Below, in pieces: positions 17,278-26,581 of a stretch of 38,834 nt of DNA. The notes beneath the pieces were generated by a model that had not been told where the DNA came from, did no database searches, and worked only from the letters and a program-made list of their open reading frames with translations. The first letter of the stretch is position 1; each line of letters starts with the position of its first letter. Made by a program: the position numbers and the translations under genes. Origin of the DNA: Planctomycetota bacterium (GTDB lineage: Bacteria; Planctomycetota; Phycisphaerae; Sedimentisphaerales; Anaerobacaceae); assembly GCA_023128595.1 (NCBI GenBank), contig JAGMDR010000158.1:1-38834 (forward strand), in the 5' to 3' direction.

Positions 17278-20200
17278 TCAGCCTATCAGACTCTGCCGGT
17301 ATTCATTAGCGGCTTGATCTATTCGCTCAAGCAGGCCAGCGGCGCCGCGATTGTCCGGCTGCAGCGAAAGTTCCACCTGGCAGGCTCGTTTTGCCGAGAA
17401 TATATCCCCCAACTGAGCATAAGCGGCAGCCAACGCATAATACAGATTAGGCAGTGTCGTACAATTCATCGCCGCCCTTTCGAGATGTTTTACGGCCTCT
17501 GAACCATTGCCGTCATTTAGATATTGAAAACCCTTCCTGAAGAATTCCTCGGCTGCCGACCTGTTTTCCGTCTCCAGAGAATTCAATAACAACTTCGCAA
17601 CGTTCTTTGCCGAACCTAATATCAATTCCCTCCTGGCAACAGGCAGCAACCTTGACAGACAATCAGGGTCCACCTGCAATCTCAGAGCCTCGAACTGCTC
17701 TTTCACAATATCCGGCGCCTGCTGATAGGCACTTTCAATACATTTAAGAGCCGCTGAGAAGTTATTCTCTTTAAGAAATTCGCTTATGGGTCTAAGTGCA
17801 ATACCGTTCGGCGTTAACTCCCAGGCGGCATGAGATGTATATGCAAGAGAGGTATCGTTGCCGGTCAAGTCCAAATTTCGTTGTAATTCAATATTAAAAC
17901 TTGCCCCTTCTTTGCCCCCCGATATATGCGAATGGCCGTGGTTCTGATGGATGATTGTCACCTTGTTGCTCGCATCGACGACCGGCTGACCGGCCAACAA
18001 GGGCTCTCGAACGAGCCAGTTGTCCCACATACCTCGCCCCAACGCCAGTGGAGGAATCGCAGGCCACAAGCCTTTTTTGAAAGCAAAATAGTCGATACCC
18101 GTCGGAGCATGATAAATACCTTCCCGCCTGACCCGCTCAATTAACCTCTGCTCCCAGTCCTCGGCGTAGAAGTCAATCTCTTCCGACATATCAAGATCCC
18201 ACCGCCGACCGACCATCAAGAACTGACCAAACCGCCGGGCGACACTTTCAAGCGCTTCGGCAAAATCATCCATAAGGATTATGTCGGAATTGACATATAC
18301 ACAGATTTCATTTGACGCCGCGGCCTGCGCCTTTAGAAATAAGTCGTCAAGTAAGGGCGTCCCGAACTCATTGCGCTGTACGCTTGGAATATGTTTGAAA
18401 CCATATCTGAGGGCGAAGTCAGCCACCCCATCGTCATCTCCCAGGAGAATAATCTCAGGGCGAGGTCTCAACTGCATCCAGCTTCCTACCGCATTTCTTT
18501 GAATAGCAGCAAAAGCACCCGTAAAGCACTTGGGCATTGCAAAAATGGTCAAACCTTTAAGCTGTCGTTGCTGAGCCTGTTTTGAAATATGCCCTTGTTC
18601 TTTGGCTATGTACTTCTTGATATCTTTATACAGAATTTGCGCATTAGGATGAGCACACTTGCCGTTGACCTCCGACTCCAGCGCTTTCACGGCTAAATCA
18701 AATCGCCCAAGCCTTACAAGGCATATACCTATCGCACATAATGCTCCACTGATGTTCGATGTAAGACCAATCGCTCGATTGAAACAGTCCAAGGCTTCCT
18801 GCACACGGCCCACCGCAAAGAATTCAATCCCACGCCGACACAGAGCTGCTGCCTCTTGACCGGCTGAAACATCTTTCTCTTCGTAAACACTGATTTGGTC
18901 CACCGGATTGTGATGTAAGTTTCCCGTAAGTCTATTGAATGCCTCTAAACTGAAATCCGTACCGGCTGCGTTTCCAGGACTCGCCGGGCACTCAAACATC
19001 ACCACCTTATTGCCAGGCTCGAAAATCAGGTCGATCTTATTGCGATTCACCCACTCCATCAGTGGGGCTACTTCAGGAAAACCTATAAAAAAGCCCCCTT
19101 TCCAGTAAGGCGCGTAATAACCATCGAAGCATCCAAGAGAATCGACCTCGTTGGCAGCAACTTCTTTAAGAAACTTTGAAACACTACCATCCGACACCGG
19201 CTCATTGCGATACCATAAGTCATCTACTGCTACTACACTACCTCGCGGCAATGCTGATAGGGCATTTTTCAGAATATGTGCCATAATGGGAGCGATTGGT
19301 GTATCATGCACATCAACATAAAGTATGACTCTGTCTTCTTTAGACCAGAGCCGGCTGAAGTCTGTTTTCAAGATATCCTGCTCGAGCAATTTTACCTTCG
19401 ACAATTCAAGAGGAACAACCGCACAGCTATCCAAAAGCGGCTTGAACGAAAGGTCAACGGCAATAATTTCCGCATCAATTTGCGCATTGTTTTTTGCCAA
19501 AAGCCATGCTCGCAGCGAAAGACCGGAGAGAGTTCCTAACTCGACAATTTTGTCGGGCTTATGGCAGTAAACAAGATTAACTAATGCGCTCAGCGATTTG
19601 ACGCTCTGGTCACGGTAATAAAGACGCTTTTGAGACGATGCAAGTTGTTCAATCCATTCTCCAACTTCGTTCACAGAGTCAATTTCGTTACTCGTGCAGA
19701 ATGTTTCTAATGTCGGAGACAGTTTACGTGGGGCTATATCAACGCACCTGCGTATGTCGGCCGGCTCAGAGTTTCTCCGGGGCGATGTTTTGATATTCGC
19801 CGTCCCAAAAGTTGGTTTTACGACAGGCGCCACCTTTGGCATATAGAAATACCTATCTTCGTGGCCGACCATTGTATGCTTGTACCCCAATGACGCGAGC
19901 AACTTTGTTATTTCCTCCGGGCGGTATCCGAACTGTTTGGTATTTGGTTCCCAATATTCAAGAAGAATGTTGGGATGGCACCTTCTTATCAACTCTTGAG
20001 CGCCTTTCAAGACCAGAAGCTCACACCCTTCGGTGTCAATCTTGACCAGATCCACTCTATCTAACCCATAGTCTTTGAGAAAATCATCAACCGTGCTAAC
20101 GGGAACTTCACATTCCACCCAGTTTTCAAATCTCAGAGGGCTCCCTATACAAGCTAAGCCGTCATTCTTTCCGGAGCTGGGAACCTTCAACACCGCCGTG

Positions 20201-20547
20201 CCCTTTTTGTCGGCCAAAGCAAGCTGGAATGTCTTGACTCTGCCCTCAAGATTGTTGAGAGCTATGTTTCTTTGCAGAATGTCATAGTTTGATGGAGCTG
20301 GTTCGAAGGCAAAGCAGCGTATATGTTGATTTATCGCGGCAATCAGGGAAAAAACACCATCGTTGGCCCCAATATCCAAAACCACCGGATTTTCATACCC
20401 TAACGTTAGTTTGTAGAAGAACCTCTCAAGGTCACTGGTAAGTTTGGCCGGTATCCCATCGCGATAACGACCGTGCCAGCAATGACCCGGGCCAGTGGCT
20501 CTTTCGTCAATTTCTAATTTGAAATCATCAAACAGATACGCCTGCAT
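17278..20547 (-). CDS. FkbM methyltransferase + second methyltransferase + TPR + GT-A-like fusion (1089 aa)
   Basis: Residues 50-205 are an FkbM-type SAM methyltransferase: VVLDIGANDGVFSL (55-68), FEPAPSNYDIL and the signature VKIDTEGCELLVLKGA (168-183). Residues 325-490 look like a second class I methyltransferase, with IVELGTLSGLSLRAW (334-348) and VVAVDDLWY (438-446). TPR-like repeats span 564-640. Residues 664-905 are a GT-A-like domain with VNSDIILMDD (752-761), similar to the second module of the 1454-residue protein. TPR repeats end the protein (about 995-1070). FkbM enzymes O-methylate sugars and other metabolites, so this product probably methylates glycan residues. The ATG lies inside the end of the dehydrogenase gene (20-nt overlap), with GAAGG 9 nt upstream. 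Confidence 0.86.
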   Translation of the reverse strand: MQAYLFDDFKLEIDERATGPGHCWHGRYRDGIPAKLTSDLERFFYKLTLGYENPVVLDIGANDGVFSLIAAINQHIRCFAFEPAPSNYDILQRNIALNNLEGRVKTFQLALADKKGTAVLKVPSSGKNDGLACIGSPLRFENWVECEVPVSTVDDFLKDYGLDRVDLVKIDTEGCELLVLKGAQELIRRCHPNILLEYWEPNTKQFGYRPEEITKLLASLGYKHTMVGHEDRYFYMPKVAPVVKPTFGTANIKTSPRRNSEPADIRRCVDIAPRKLSPTLETFCTSNEIDSVNEVGEWIEQLASSQKRLYYRDQSVKSLSALVNLVYCHKPDKIVELGTLSGLSLRAWLLAKNNAQIDAEIIAVDLSFKPLLDSCAVVPLELSKVKLLEQDILKTDFSRLWSKEDRVILYVDVHDTPIAPIMAHILKNALSALPRGSVVAVDDLWYRNEPVSDGSVSKFLKEVAANEVDSLGCFDGYYAPYWKGGFFIGFPEVAPLMEWVNRNKIDLIFEPGNKVVMFECPASPGNAAGTDFSLEAFNRLTGNLHHNPVDQISVYEEKDVSAGQEAAALCRRGIEFFAVGRVQEALDCFNRAIGLTSNISGALCAIGICLVRLGRFDLAVKALESEVNGKCAHPNAQILYKDIKKYIAKEQGHISKQAQQRQLKGLTIFAMPKCFTGAFAAIQRNAVGSWMQLRPRPEIILLGDDDGVADFALRYGFKHIPSVQRNEFGTPLLDDLFLKAQAAASNEICVYVNSDIILMDDFAEALESVARRFGQFLMVGRRWDLDMSEEIDFYAEDWEQRLIERVRREGIYHAPTGIDYFAFKKGLWPAIPPLALGRGMWDNWLVREPLLAGQPVVDASNKVTIIHQNHGHSHISGGKEGASFNIELQRNLDLTGNDTSLAYTSHAAWELTPNGIALRPISEFLKENNFSAALKCIESAYQQAPDIVKEQFEALRLQVDPDCLSRLLPVARRELILGSAKNVAKLLLNSLETENRSAAEEFFRKGFQYLNDGNGSEAVKHLERAAMNCTTLPNLYYALAAAYAQLGDIFSAKRACQVELSLQPDNRGAAGLLERIDQAANEYRQSLIG

Positions 20548-21883
20548 ACCCTTTAACCTTCAGTCCTTTGCCCATCGGCACGTATTCGGCCTTTTGACCG
20601 AGCCGAGCCGGGGCCAATATCCGCCAGCAATCGATAATCTTAACCGGACCGCCGCTGATATAGCTTTCATCGATTTGCTTGAACTCATCCGCCGGCGTTG
20701 TAATCACGCAGACCGACGAGCTTGAGATACAGTCTTTTGCCGAATCGGCATATCGGATTCTCTCGCCAAAGACCTCTCTGGTGCTGTCCATCGCAAACCG
20801 GTCATAAACCGTAATGTCCACACCGTTTTTCAACAGCTCGTCAATGAGCCTTATCGCCGGTGACTCCACTATCACCGGCGTCTCAGGCTTAAATGCCAGC
20901 CCCAGAATCGAGACCGTCTTATCATTTGCCGATGAGATTTGATTGAGAACAAAGTCCGCCAGATGCCGGTTATGCTGTTGGTTCACCTCTGCCGAGGCCT
21001 CAATCAGCTCGGCATTGCAGCCGCACTGTCTGGCAAACCTCGCAAAAGCCGCCGTATCTCTTGGAAAACACGTTCCTCCATAGCTCAATCCGCCCCGAAA
21101 ATAGAAAGGCGAAATCCTTTTGTCCAAACCCAGCGTGCTTGTGATAACATCCACATCTGCACCGGCCGTCCCTTCACACATTTGCGAGACGGTGTTGGCA
21201 AATCCTATCTTCATGGTTATGTACGCATTGAGGCTGACCTTGATGATTTCCGCATTGATAATCGATGTTCGTACAATAGCCGGAGTATTCTCGCACATAC
21301 GCTGATAGACGGATGCAACCCGCTGCCCGGCCGAAGAGTCACTTTCTCCAATCAAAACAAAGTCAGGATTGGAGAAATCATGGATCACCCTGCCCAATGC
21401 AACAAAATCCGGATTATAGCACACCTGAAAATCATCATTGAGCCTCCTGCCGGAATGCTCTTCAAGCAAAAGAATGAATGTTACATCCGTCGAACCGGGT
21501 ATTACGGTACTGCTGACAACAAAAACATGATTTGACTTTCCACTTTCACCGAAAGCCCCTGCCAAAGATTTCAGGGCCGATTCCACGTACCTGTTCGAGA
21601 AGCTTCCGTCGGGCTCGCTTGGAGTTGACACCAAAACAAAAGTGACATCCGTCCTGTCAATGGCCTCCTTATGACTCCCCGTCGCCCGCAGCCTTGTGCC
21701 GCCTAATTTGGATATCAGCTTCTGCAGACCCGGCTCAACTATCGGCGAAACTCCGCTGTTGATCGAGTCAACAACCTCCTTGTTAATATCAACCCCTATT
21801 GTCTCGAAACCTCTTTCCGCAAAGCAGGTAGCCAGACACAAACCGAGCTTCCCAAGTCCAACAACAGATATGGAATCTCTCAT
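20528..21883 (-). CDS. UDP-glucose/GDP-mannose dehydrogenase family nucleotide-sugar dehydrogenase
   Basis: This enzyme family oxidises the C6 hydroxyl of a nucleotide sugar to a carboxylate with two NAD+, supplying uronic-acid donors. The 451-residue product has the N-terminal Rossmann motif VVGLGKLGLCLATCFAERG (residues 7-25), the central helical region, the catalytic cysteine in GGTCFPRD (Cys272) and the C-terminal nucleotide-sugar binding domain starting ILGLAFKPETP. The usual NPEF motif reads NPDF (157-160), a Glu-to-Asp change at a residue implicated in catalysis in the family. I start at ATG 21881-21883, which has GAGGT 8 nt upstream; a longer frame to 21925 would overlap the DUF362 gene. 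The substrate (UDP-Glc, UDP-GlcNAc or GDP-Man type) cannot be told from sequence alone. Confidence 0.92.
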   Translation of the reverse strand: MRDSISVVGLGKLGLCLATCFAERGFETIGVDINKEVVDSINSGVSPIVEPGLQKLISKLGGTRLRATGSHKEAIDRTDVTFVLVSTPSEPDGSFSNRYVESALKSLAGAFGESGKSNHVFVVSSTVIPGSTDVTFILLLEEHSGRRLNDDFQVCYNPDFVALGRVIHDFSNPDFVLIGESDSSAGQRVASVYQRMCENTPAIVRTSIINAEIIKVSLNAYITMKIGFANTVSQMCEGTAGADVDVITSTLGLDKRISPFYFRGGLSYGGTCFPRDTAAFARFARQCGCNAELIEASAEVNQQHNRHLADFVLNQISSANDKTVSILGLAFKPETPVIVESPAIRLIDELLKNGVDITVYDRFAMDSTREVFGERIRYADSAKDCISSSSVCVITTPADEFKQIDESYISGGPVKIIDCWRILAPARLGQKAEYVPMGKGLKVKGYAGVSV

Positions 21884-21891
21884 TTGAAAGC

Positions 21892-21896
21892 ACCTC
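21892..21896 (-). promoter_or_regulatory. Ribosome binding site that decides the dehydrogenase start
   Basis: GAGGT on the minus strand lies 8 nt upstream of ATG 21881-21883. This start puts the Rossmann glycine motif at residue 7 onward, as is normal for the family. Confidence 0.65.
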
Positions 21897-21900
21897 AATC

Positions 21901-23436
21901 TCAAATCTCGATATGTCCCACCCAACCGGGATGGGGTTTGAAATCAAAGAACCGATCTTCACCGTCACTGACACAATTTTGCCATCCACCCTCATCACAG
22001 ATAACTTCAATGTCGCCGGGCTCGCGAATACCGTAGTCGCAATCCAAATCTTCCAGTACATTTCGATACAGCCGCAGCTTCAACGGATCAAATCCCATCA
22101 GCCTGGTTGCAACTAAATCAACAGCGACAATATTCTCCCCGGCCAGCAGCACGCCCGCCGGTTTGGGCTCGGGCGAAAGAGGCCCGTTGTTCTGCCCTCC
22201 TATAACACCATCGATAACCGAAAAGACCCTACGCTGTTTGTCCGTGTGCATACAGCCCTGCCCGTCGGCAAAATAGAACACCTTCAACAAGTCAAAGACC
22301 ATTCGCCACGCCGAATCATTGCCGTGCCAGTTGCCCGCATCAAGCATTCGCTTCTCCCGAGGCACGGTAATACCGAAAGGTTTAATGAAGAGGCCGTGCA
22401 GCCAATATGCCGAGCGGTGAATATATTCCAGCACTACGCTGCGTCGTGCCAGAAGGTTGTCATACATCCACCGTTCGAGCCTGATCAGGCCTCTTTCGAC
22501 AGGACTGAATAAACCCTCCGGATACTGGTCGCCACCCTCACCTGGTGAGCCTAATCTATAATGGAGACAAAAGTTCTTATTGGTGCAAATCCCCACCAGA
22601 CCCTTCAGATTCAATGTCACACCGACTTTCTTATGCACCTTCAGCTTGGGAACCGAAATCACCACATCCGCATCCAGCACCGTACGAGAAATCTCATACT
22701 CCTGGGTTTCTCCGCAATGATGGTTTATCAGCTCGCTGCGGTGATAGACCGTGCCGTAAAACCTCTCCGGATTTGGGCAGTTGTACAAAGCGCTCTGCCG
22801 CCCCAATCTAACTGTGGTGACGCCTTTGGGGTCACCCGGAAGCGGTATTTTGCATGATGGAAAATGCCTGGTCTTAGACCAATAGCTCCTCAAATCATAC
22901 AGATGAACCTTAGGTCCGGAGAAGTCCGAATAGAAATCGCACACGTGGTCTATCTTGGTAATTTCAACCAGTTGTTTGAAGTCACAATCGTACTGCGGCG
23001 CGTCGGCTACAACTATTTCTCCCCGCCCCTTCAGTGCTATCCAGGAGTAGTCCGCTATCGCCCTCAAAACGGAAGGATGAGTGATAATTGAGAATACGTC
23101 CTTACCCTCCGAGTGTTTGCCTAAGACGAAATTGGGCTTTATGACAACCGTCATGCCCGGCTCAATCAAGTACCCCAAAGGATTCCATTGTTCTGTGCCG
23201 TAATTCTCTGCATCCAGACCCAGCAAATGCAACAGCCGTCTCACGCTCGCATATATCTCGTTTTCACAGGAGCTGATGTGTCCTTTGAATGGGTATTCGG
23301 GATAAGCCGACGAAGGGTGATACGGAGCATCCCGCGGATAAACCGGCTTTGACATGTTTGCCACTGCGATCTTCGCTCTGCATTTTGATTCAGTCGCGAT
23401 CATATTATGTGCATTTGTGCCATGTCCACACTTCAT
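21901..23436 (-). CDS. DUF362 domain protein (511 aa)
   Basis: The family is recognised from TVVIKPNFVLG (about residues 95-105), the central VISVPKLKVHKKVGVTLNLK and the late NIVAVDLVATRLMGFDP stretch, in the usual order. Its biochemical function is not established, so none is assigned. The protein looks soluble and lacks the ferredoxin-type CxxCxxC clusters found in some DUF362 proteins. The ATG overlaps the stop of the CapK-like gene as ATGA (23433-23436), so the two are translationally coupled. In-frame ATGs at residues 12 and 28 are alternatives, the second just before the conserved region. Context suggests a role in processing or attaching an activated intermediate for the flagellar glycan; this is inference. 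Confidence 0.8.
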   Translation of the reverse strand: MKCGHGTNAHNMIATESKCRAKIAVANMSKPVYPRDAPYHPSSAYPEYPFKGHISSCENEIYASVRRLLHLLGLDAENYGTEQWNPLGYLIEPGMTVVIKPNFVLGKHSEGKDVFSIITHPSVLRAIADYSWIALKGRGEIVVADAPQYDCDFKQLVEITKIDHVCDFYSDFSGPKVHLYDLRSYWSKTRHFPSCKIPLPGDPKGVTTVRLGRQSALYNCPNPERFYGTVYHRSELINHHCGETQEYEISRTVLDADVVISVPKLKVHKKVGVTLNLKGLVGICTNKNFCLHYRLGSPGEGGDQYPEGLFSPVERGLIRLERWMYDNLLARRSVVLEYIHRSAYWLHGLFIKPFGITVPREKRMLDAGNWHGNDSAWRMVFDLLKVFYFADGQGCMHTDKQRRVFSVIDGVIGGQNNGPLSPEPKPAGVLLAGENIVAVDLVATRLMGFDPLKLRLYRNVLEDLDCDYGIREPGDIEVICDEGGWQNCVSDGEDRFFDFKPHPGWVGHIEI

Positions 23437-24821
23437 AATCTCAAGGCAAAACCTAAAGATAAATCGTTATATTCATTTTCCATTTCCTGGACCAGCAATC
23501 TATGTTTTCCACGTTTTGTAAGAGCAATTTCCCCTACACTTTCCATCGTCAGCTCCACATCAGCACCCATTTTCAACAACAAAGCTCTCTTCATATCTTC
23601 CACAACTTGACGGTTGCAAGTCTGCTTCGGAACGAATCTTAATACAACCTTGCCTTGTTCTTTCTGGTAAAACTGAAAATATTTAATATGGTCGTAAAAA
23701 TCGTCGTGCATATTGAGCATTGAAGTGGATACATAACGCCCTTTACCAGTTACGATGAGTTCTTGCAGTCTGCCTTCTATTCTTTCCCAAATCTGGTATG
23801 GGCGTCCGCAAGAAGAGCAGCCAAAGCCTTTCAGCACAGCAAGATCCTGAGTCTTGTAACGAACAAACGGTGTTGCCTTCATGATAAACGAAGTTCCCAC
23901 AATCTCACCAATGTGACCTGGTTCCACCACAGGTTTTCCATCTTCGCCTATGAGCTCAGCATAACCGTATTGGGGCAACACGTGATATGTATCTTCATAT
24001 TCACAGAATCCTGCCAGAACCGCCATCTCGTAGTGCCCATAGTGGCAAAACACCCGGGCATCAAAGATCTCGGAGAATAACTTCTTCTGAAAATCATAGA
24101 GGTGTTCAGACGCACAAAGAATACCTTTAATTTTTGGAAACGACCTGTTTGTCTCTTTCAGAAATCTCGCAAAAACATATCCCGACGAAGGATAACATCT
24201 TATCCACTCCGGCTCATAAGTAAGTGCTCGTTGCCGATAAATCTCCATCGACTCCGATGTAAAATGATAAGTGGAGCATCTAAGTTCGTTAAAATCCGGG
24301 ACAAGCTCCATACGATCTCCTGTTGCTATCTGCAAACCCCTCAGGACAAACTGTCTATCTCCTTCTTTCCAACCAACTCTATAGTACTGATGTGCTTTTG
24401 ACGCTAATTCCTTTGCAAAAGACTTTTGATCTCTATACATTCCACAGGGAACACCTGTACTTCCTCCGGTGGTGACATAATACCTGCCGTCAATGTTAGC
24501 AGAAAAATCTTCCAGGTTATCTCGAATCATTTGTTTTTCGATAAACGGGAGTTTTCTCAAATCATCTATCGTCTGTATAGTATCCGGGGATACGCCGAAC
24601 TTATCGTACAGAGCTTTATAGCCCCTGGTGTTTTCGTAGGCGAACTTGACTGCCTGCCTGACCTGCTCCAACTGATAGTCCTCAATGTGTTGCCTGTTCC
24701 AGCCGTCGGATTCCCTTAGAAACTCCACCCACCGGCAATAGTCTCTATTCCGCAGATCGACGTGCGCCGGGGCTTCATATTTCTCAGAAACCTTCACAAA
24801 AGACCCCTCGCTGTGATTCAT
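23433..24821 (-). CDS. CapK/PaaK-like adenylate-forming enzyme (462 aa)
   Basis: The product belongs to the phenylacetate-CoA ligase-like branch of adenylate-forming enzymes, often called CapK when found in polysaccharide clusters. It has the ATP-binding loop TTGGSTGVP (117-125), a YGHYEM motif (261-266) at the place of the family YGxxE motif, and YKTQDLAVL (322-330) near the hinge, followed by GCSSCGRPY with a Cys pair (335 and 338) that often binds zinc here. It may activate a carboxylic acid as an adenylate or thioester for transfer to a sugar or protein. The substrate is unknown. AGGAG lies 7 nt upstream of the ATG. Its DNA looks more AT-rich than the genes on both sides. The stop overlaps the DUF362 start by 4 nt. 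Confidence 0.82.
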   Translation of the reverse strand: MNHSEGSFVKVSEKYEAPAHVDLRNRDYCRWVEFLRESDGWNRQHIEDYQLEQVRQAVKFAYENTRGYKALYDKFGVSPDTIQTIDDLRKLPFIEKQMIRDNLEDFSANIDGRYYVTTGGSTGVPCGMYRDQKSFAKELASKAHQYYRVGWKEGDRQFVLRGLQIATGDRMELVPDFNELRCSTYHFTSESMEIYRQRALTYEPEWIRCYPSSGYVFARFLKETNRSFPKIKGILCASEHLYDFQKKLFSEIFDARVFCHYGHYEMAVLAGFCEYEDTYHVLPQYGYAELIGEDGKPVVEPGHIGEIVGTSFIMKATPFVRYKTQDLAVLKGFGCSSCGRPYQIWERIEGRLQELIVTGKGRYVSTSMLNMHDDFYDHIKYFQFYQKEQGKVVLRFVPKQTCNRQVVEDMKRALLLKMGADVELTMESVGEIALTKRGKHRLLVQEMENEYNDLSLGFALRL

Positions 24822-24872
24822 CTGTAAGCTCCTGTGCTAAACAGCTTCATACGTTACGCTGCTGTTCACGAC

Positions 24873-26237
24873 TCAAATAAATTTGTACGTCATACTGTCG
24901 TTCAGAACCACCTGCTCGTATATCTCATTGTGCGGCTGATACGTGCACCTCGGACATTCGCTTTGAACAAGGATGCTGTCGTGAATGTCCCAATGTTCTT
25001 TGCCACCCCACAACTTCTGAATTTCCTCGGCGCTTTCGATATTCCTGGCCAATTCCAGCTTCGCATCGCCGCGCCTGTCGCAGCAAAGCCCCACCGTAAA
25101 CGAATCTTTCGGCGCATCGGCGCCGATCGGCGGCTCGATAACCGCCGTCATAAAAATCGAATGACACCTGCAGAAATAATCCGCGCTGGCAAACTGGGAA
25201 TTGAATTTGTGAGTAACCCCATAAACGCCGAAGCCCTCATCGTCCAGCTCCAGCGCCTTGGCAATCTGGTCTTCAAACAGGAGTATATCCTCCCGGGAAA
25301 AGGAAATTTCATCCTCTGTGCCCAGCTTGTCCCAGGTGGTCCCCGCAGGCCGGAAATGAATACTCTTGCACCCTATCCGCTTGGCAAGCTTCGCCGCCTC
25401 GTACACTTCGCCGATATTATCTTCGTACAAAAGATACTTGAAACTAACCCCGTAAGCGGGATGCTTCCAGCCCAGCCTATTATTATGCATCCTGGCGTAG
25501 TCAACCAAAATGGCAACGTTCTCAATAACGCGGTCAAATACATCGCACCCGCCGCCCAGCCCCTTCAACTTGTTGTAAGTCTCTCTCGTAGCCGCATCCA
25601 CCGACACACCCACCCACACCGCCTGAGACAGCGAATCCACAAATCCACCTATCGCCGTGCCGTTGGTGACTACGCCCACGTCAACATCATTTGCCACGAC
25701 CCTGTCGATGAAGCTGCCGGTCGCTTTGTTCAACAGCGGCTCTCCGCCGCCGGCAATGCAAATGGCCTGGACGCCTAACTCCTGACAGCCCGTGCCTTGG
25801 CCCCAGCGAGGCAGGAAGTCCGCAATTTCAAGTAAGGCCTCTTCCGACAACGAGCCTCTTCGCTCTCTTCTTACAAACTCCGCATTGCACCAGATACAGT
25901 TCAAATTACATATATTCGTCGGGTCAACTGTGATCAGTATCGGCGGAGGAATTGGCTTGCCCCGTTTAATCTTTTTCCACCTTTCAACCTGCGCAAGGAG
26001 CTTATAGCTGTTGAACGGATTCCACCGTTTGCTCGGATTCCATTCCCTGTGAGCTTGTTTCGGTCTTTGCCGCGCCTCGGTCCGGACTCTGCCGCCGACG
26101 GAAATCGCATCGGCCGAGCTGCCGACCAAACCAACGCTATCATCATACTGATTACTTCCAGTCCTGCTTACTTGAGGCAAATACTTCACCCCCGGCCCTG
26201 CAACTTCCTGCACCGCTTTTTTTCTCACAACAAACAT
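24873..26237 (-). CDS. Radical SAM protein with C-terminal cysteine cluster (454 aa)
   Basis: The radical SAM core is clear: CNLNCIWC at residues 110-117 is the CxxxCxxC [4Fe-4S] motif, and GGGEPLL (163-169) is the SAM-binding glycine/glutamate motif. The core strand VTNGTAI (190-196) follows. C-terminal cysteines at 356, 358, 385, 386, 428 and 431 suggest a SPASM/Twitch-like auxiliary cluster. Such proteins do radical chemistry on peptides, sugars or cofactors; the reaction here cannot be read off. Residues 1-95 are a low-complexity, basic extension outside the core. AAGGA lies 8 nt upstream of the ATG. The gene lies between the small helical protein and the CapK-like gene in the same operon. 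Confidence 0.87.
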   Translation of the reverse strand: MFVVRKKAVQEVAGPGVKYLPQVSRTGSNQYDDSVGLVGSSADAISVGGRVRTEARQRPKQAHREWNPSKRWNPFNSYKLLAQVERWKKIKRGKPIPPPILITVDPTNICNLNCIWCNAEFVRRERRGSLSEEALLEIADFLPRWGQGTGCQELGVQAICIAGGGEPLLNKATGSFIDRVVANDVDVGVVTNGTAIGGFVDSLSQAVWVGVSVDAATRETYNKLKGLGGGCDVFDRVIENVAILVDYARMHNNRLGWKHPAYGVSFKYLLYEDNIGEVYEAAKLAKRIGCKSIHFRPAGTTWDKLGTEDEISFSREDILLFEDQIAKALELDDEGFGVYGVTHKFNSQFASADYFCRCHSIFMTAVIEPPIGADAPKDSFTVGLCCDRRGDAKLELARNIESAEEIQKLWGGKEHWDIHDSILVQSECPRCTYQPHNEIYEQVVLNDSMTYKFI

Positions 26238-26249
26238 CTAATTTTCCTT

Positions 26250-26576
26250 CTACCGGGCCTTTCTTGATATATTGCTGCGATAAGCCCCAATAGCTCTCCT
26301 GCCTCTACGAATCCTGCTTAACTCTCTGGATACCTCGTCCTTCTGGTCGCTGAGAGTCAGTCTCAGATCCCTGTACAATCCTGCCAAATGTTCACGTTGC
26401 TCTTCAAATCCAGCCTGTTCAAGAATCCCTGTCTGTCCTATTTCTTTCGCAATATCCCCTGCCTGCTCGCCCAGAGTTTCAACCTCGCCCAGCTTGCCCT
26501 GCCGAGCCAGCTCTATCTGCCCTTCCAACAGCCTTTGCAGCTCGCTCAACAGCCATATCTGCCTGTCTGTGCCCAT
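26250..26576 (-). CDS. Small helical protein, possible FliT/FlgN-like flagellar export chaperone (108 aa)
   Basis: The 108-residue product is almost wholly predicted helix, rich in Glu, Gln, Leu and Arg, and ends in a basic RRGRRAIGAYRSN stretch. Length, helical content and the late basic GRRAIGAY-like segment recall FliT/FlgN type chaperones, which bind FliD, FlgK or FlgL before export. No single diagnostic motif is seen, so this is a weak assignment resting on shape and context. A separate FlgN-like gene exists at 33779-34300, which would leave FliT (chaperone of FliD) for this one. It begins 5 nt after the TPR gene and ends 12 nt before the radical SAM gene. Confidence 0.5.
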   Translation of the reverse strand: MGTDRQIWLLSELQRLLEGQIELARQGKLGEVETLGEQAGDIAKEIGQTGILEQAGFEEQREHLAGLYRDLRLTLSDQKDEVSRELSRIRRGRRAIGAYRSNISRKAR

Positions 26577-26581
26577 ACGGC

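Noticed and set aside
24834-25778. 314-codon plus-strand ORF opposite the radical SAM gene
   Set aside because: The minus-strand frame has the CxxxCxxC motif and a proper ribosome binding site; the antisense frame has no family features.
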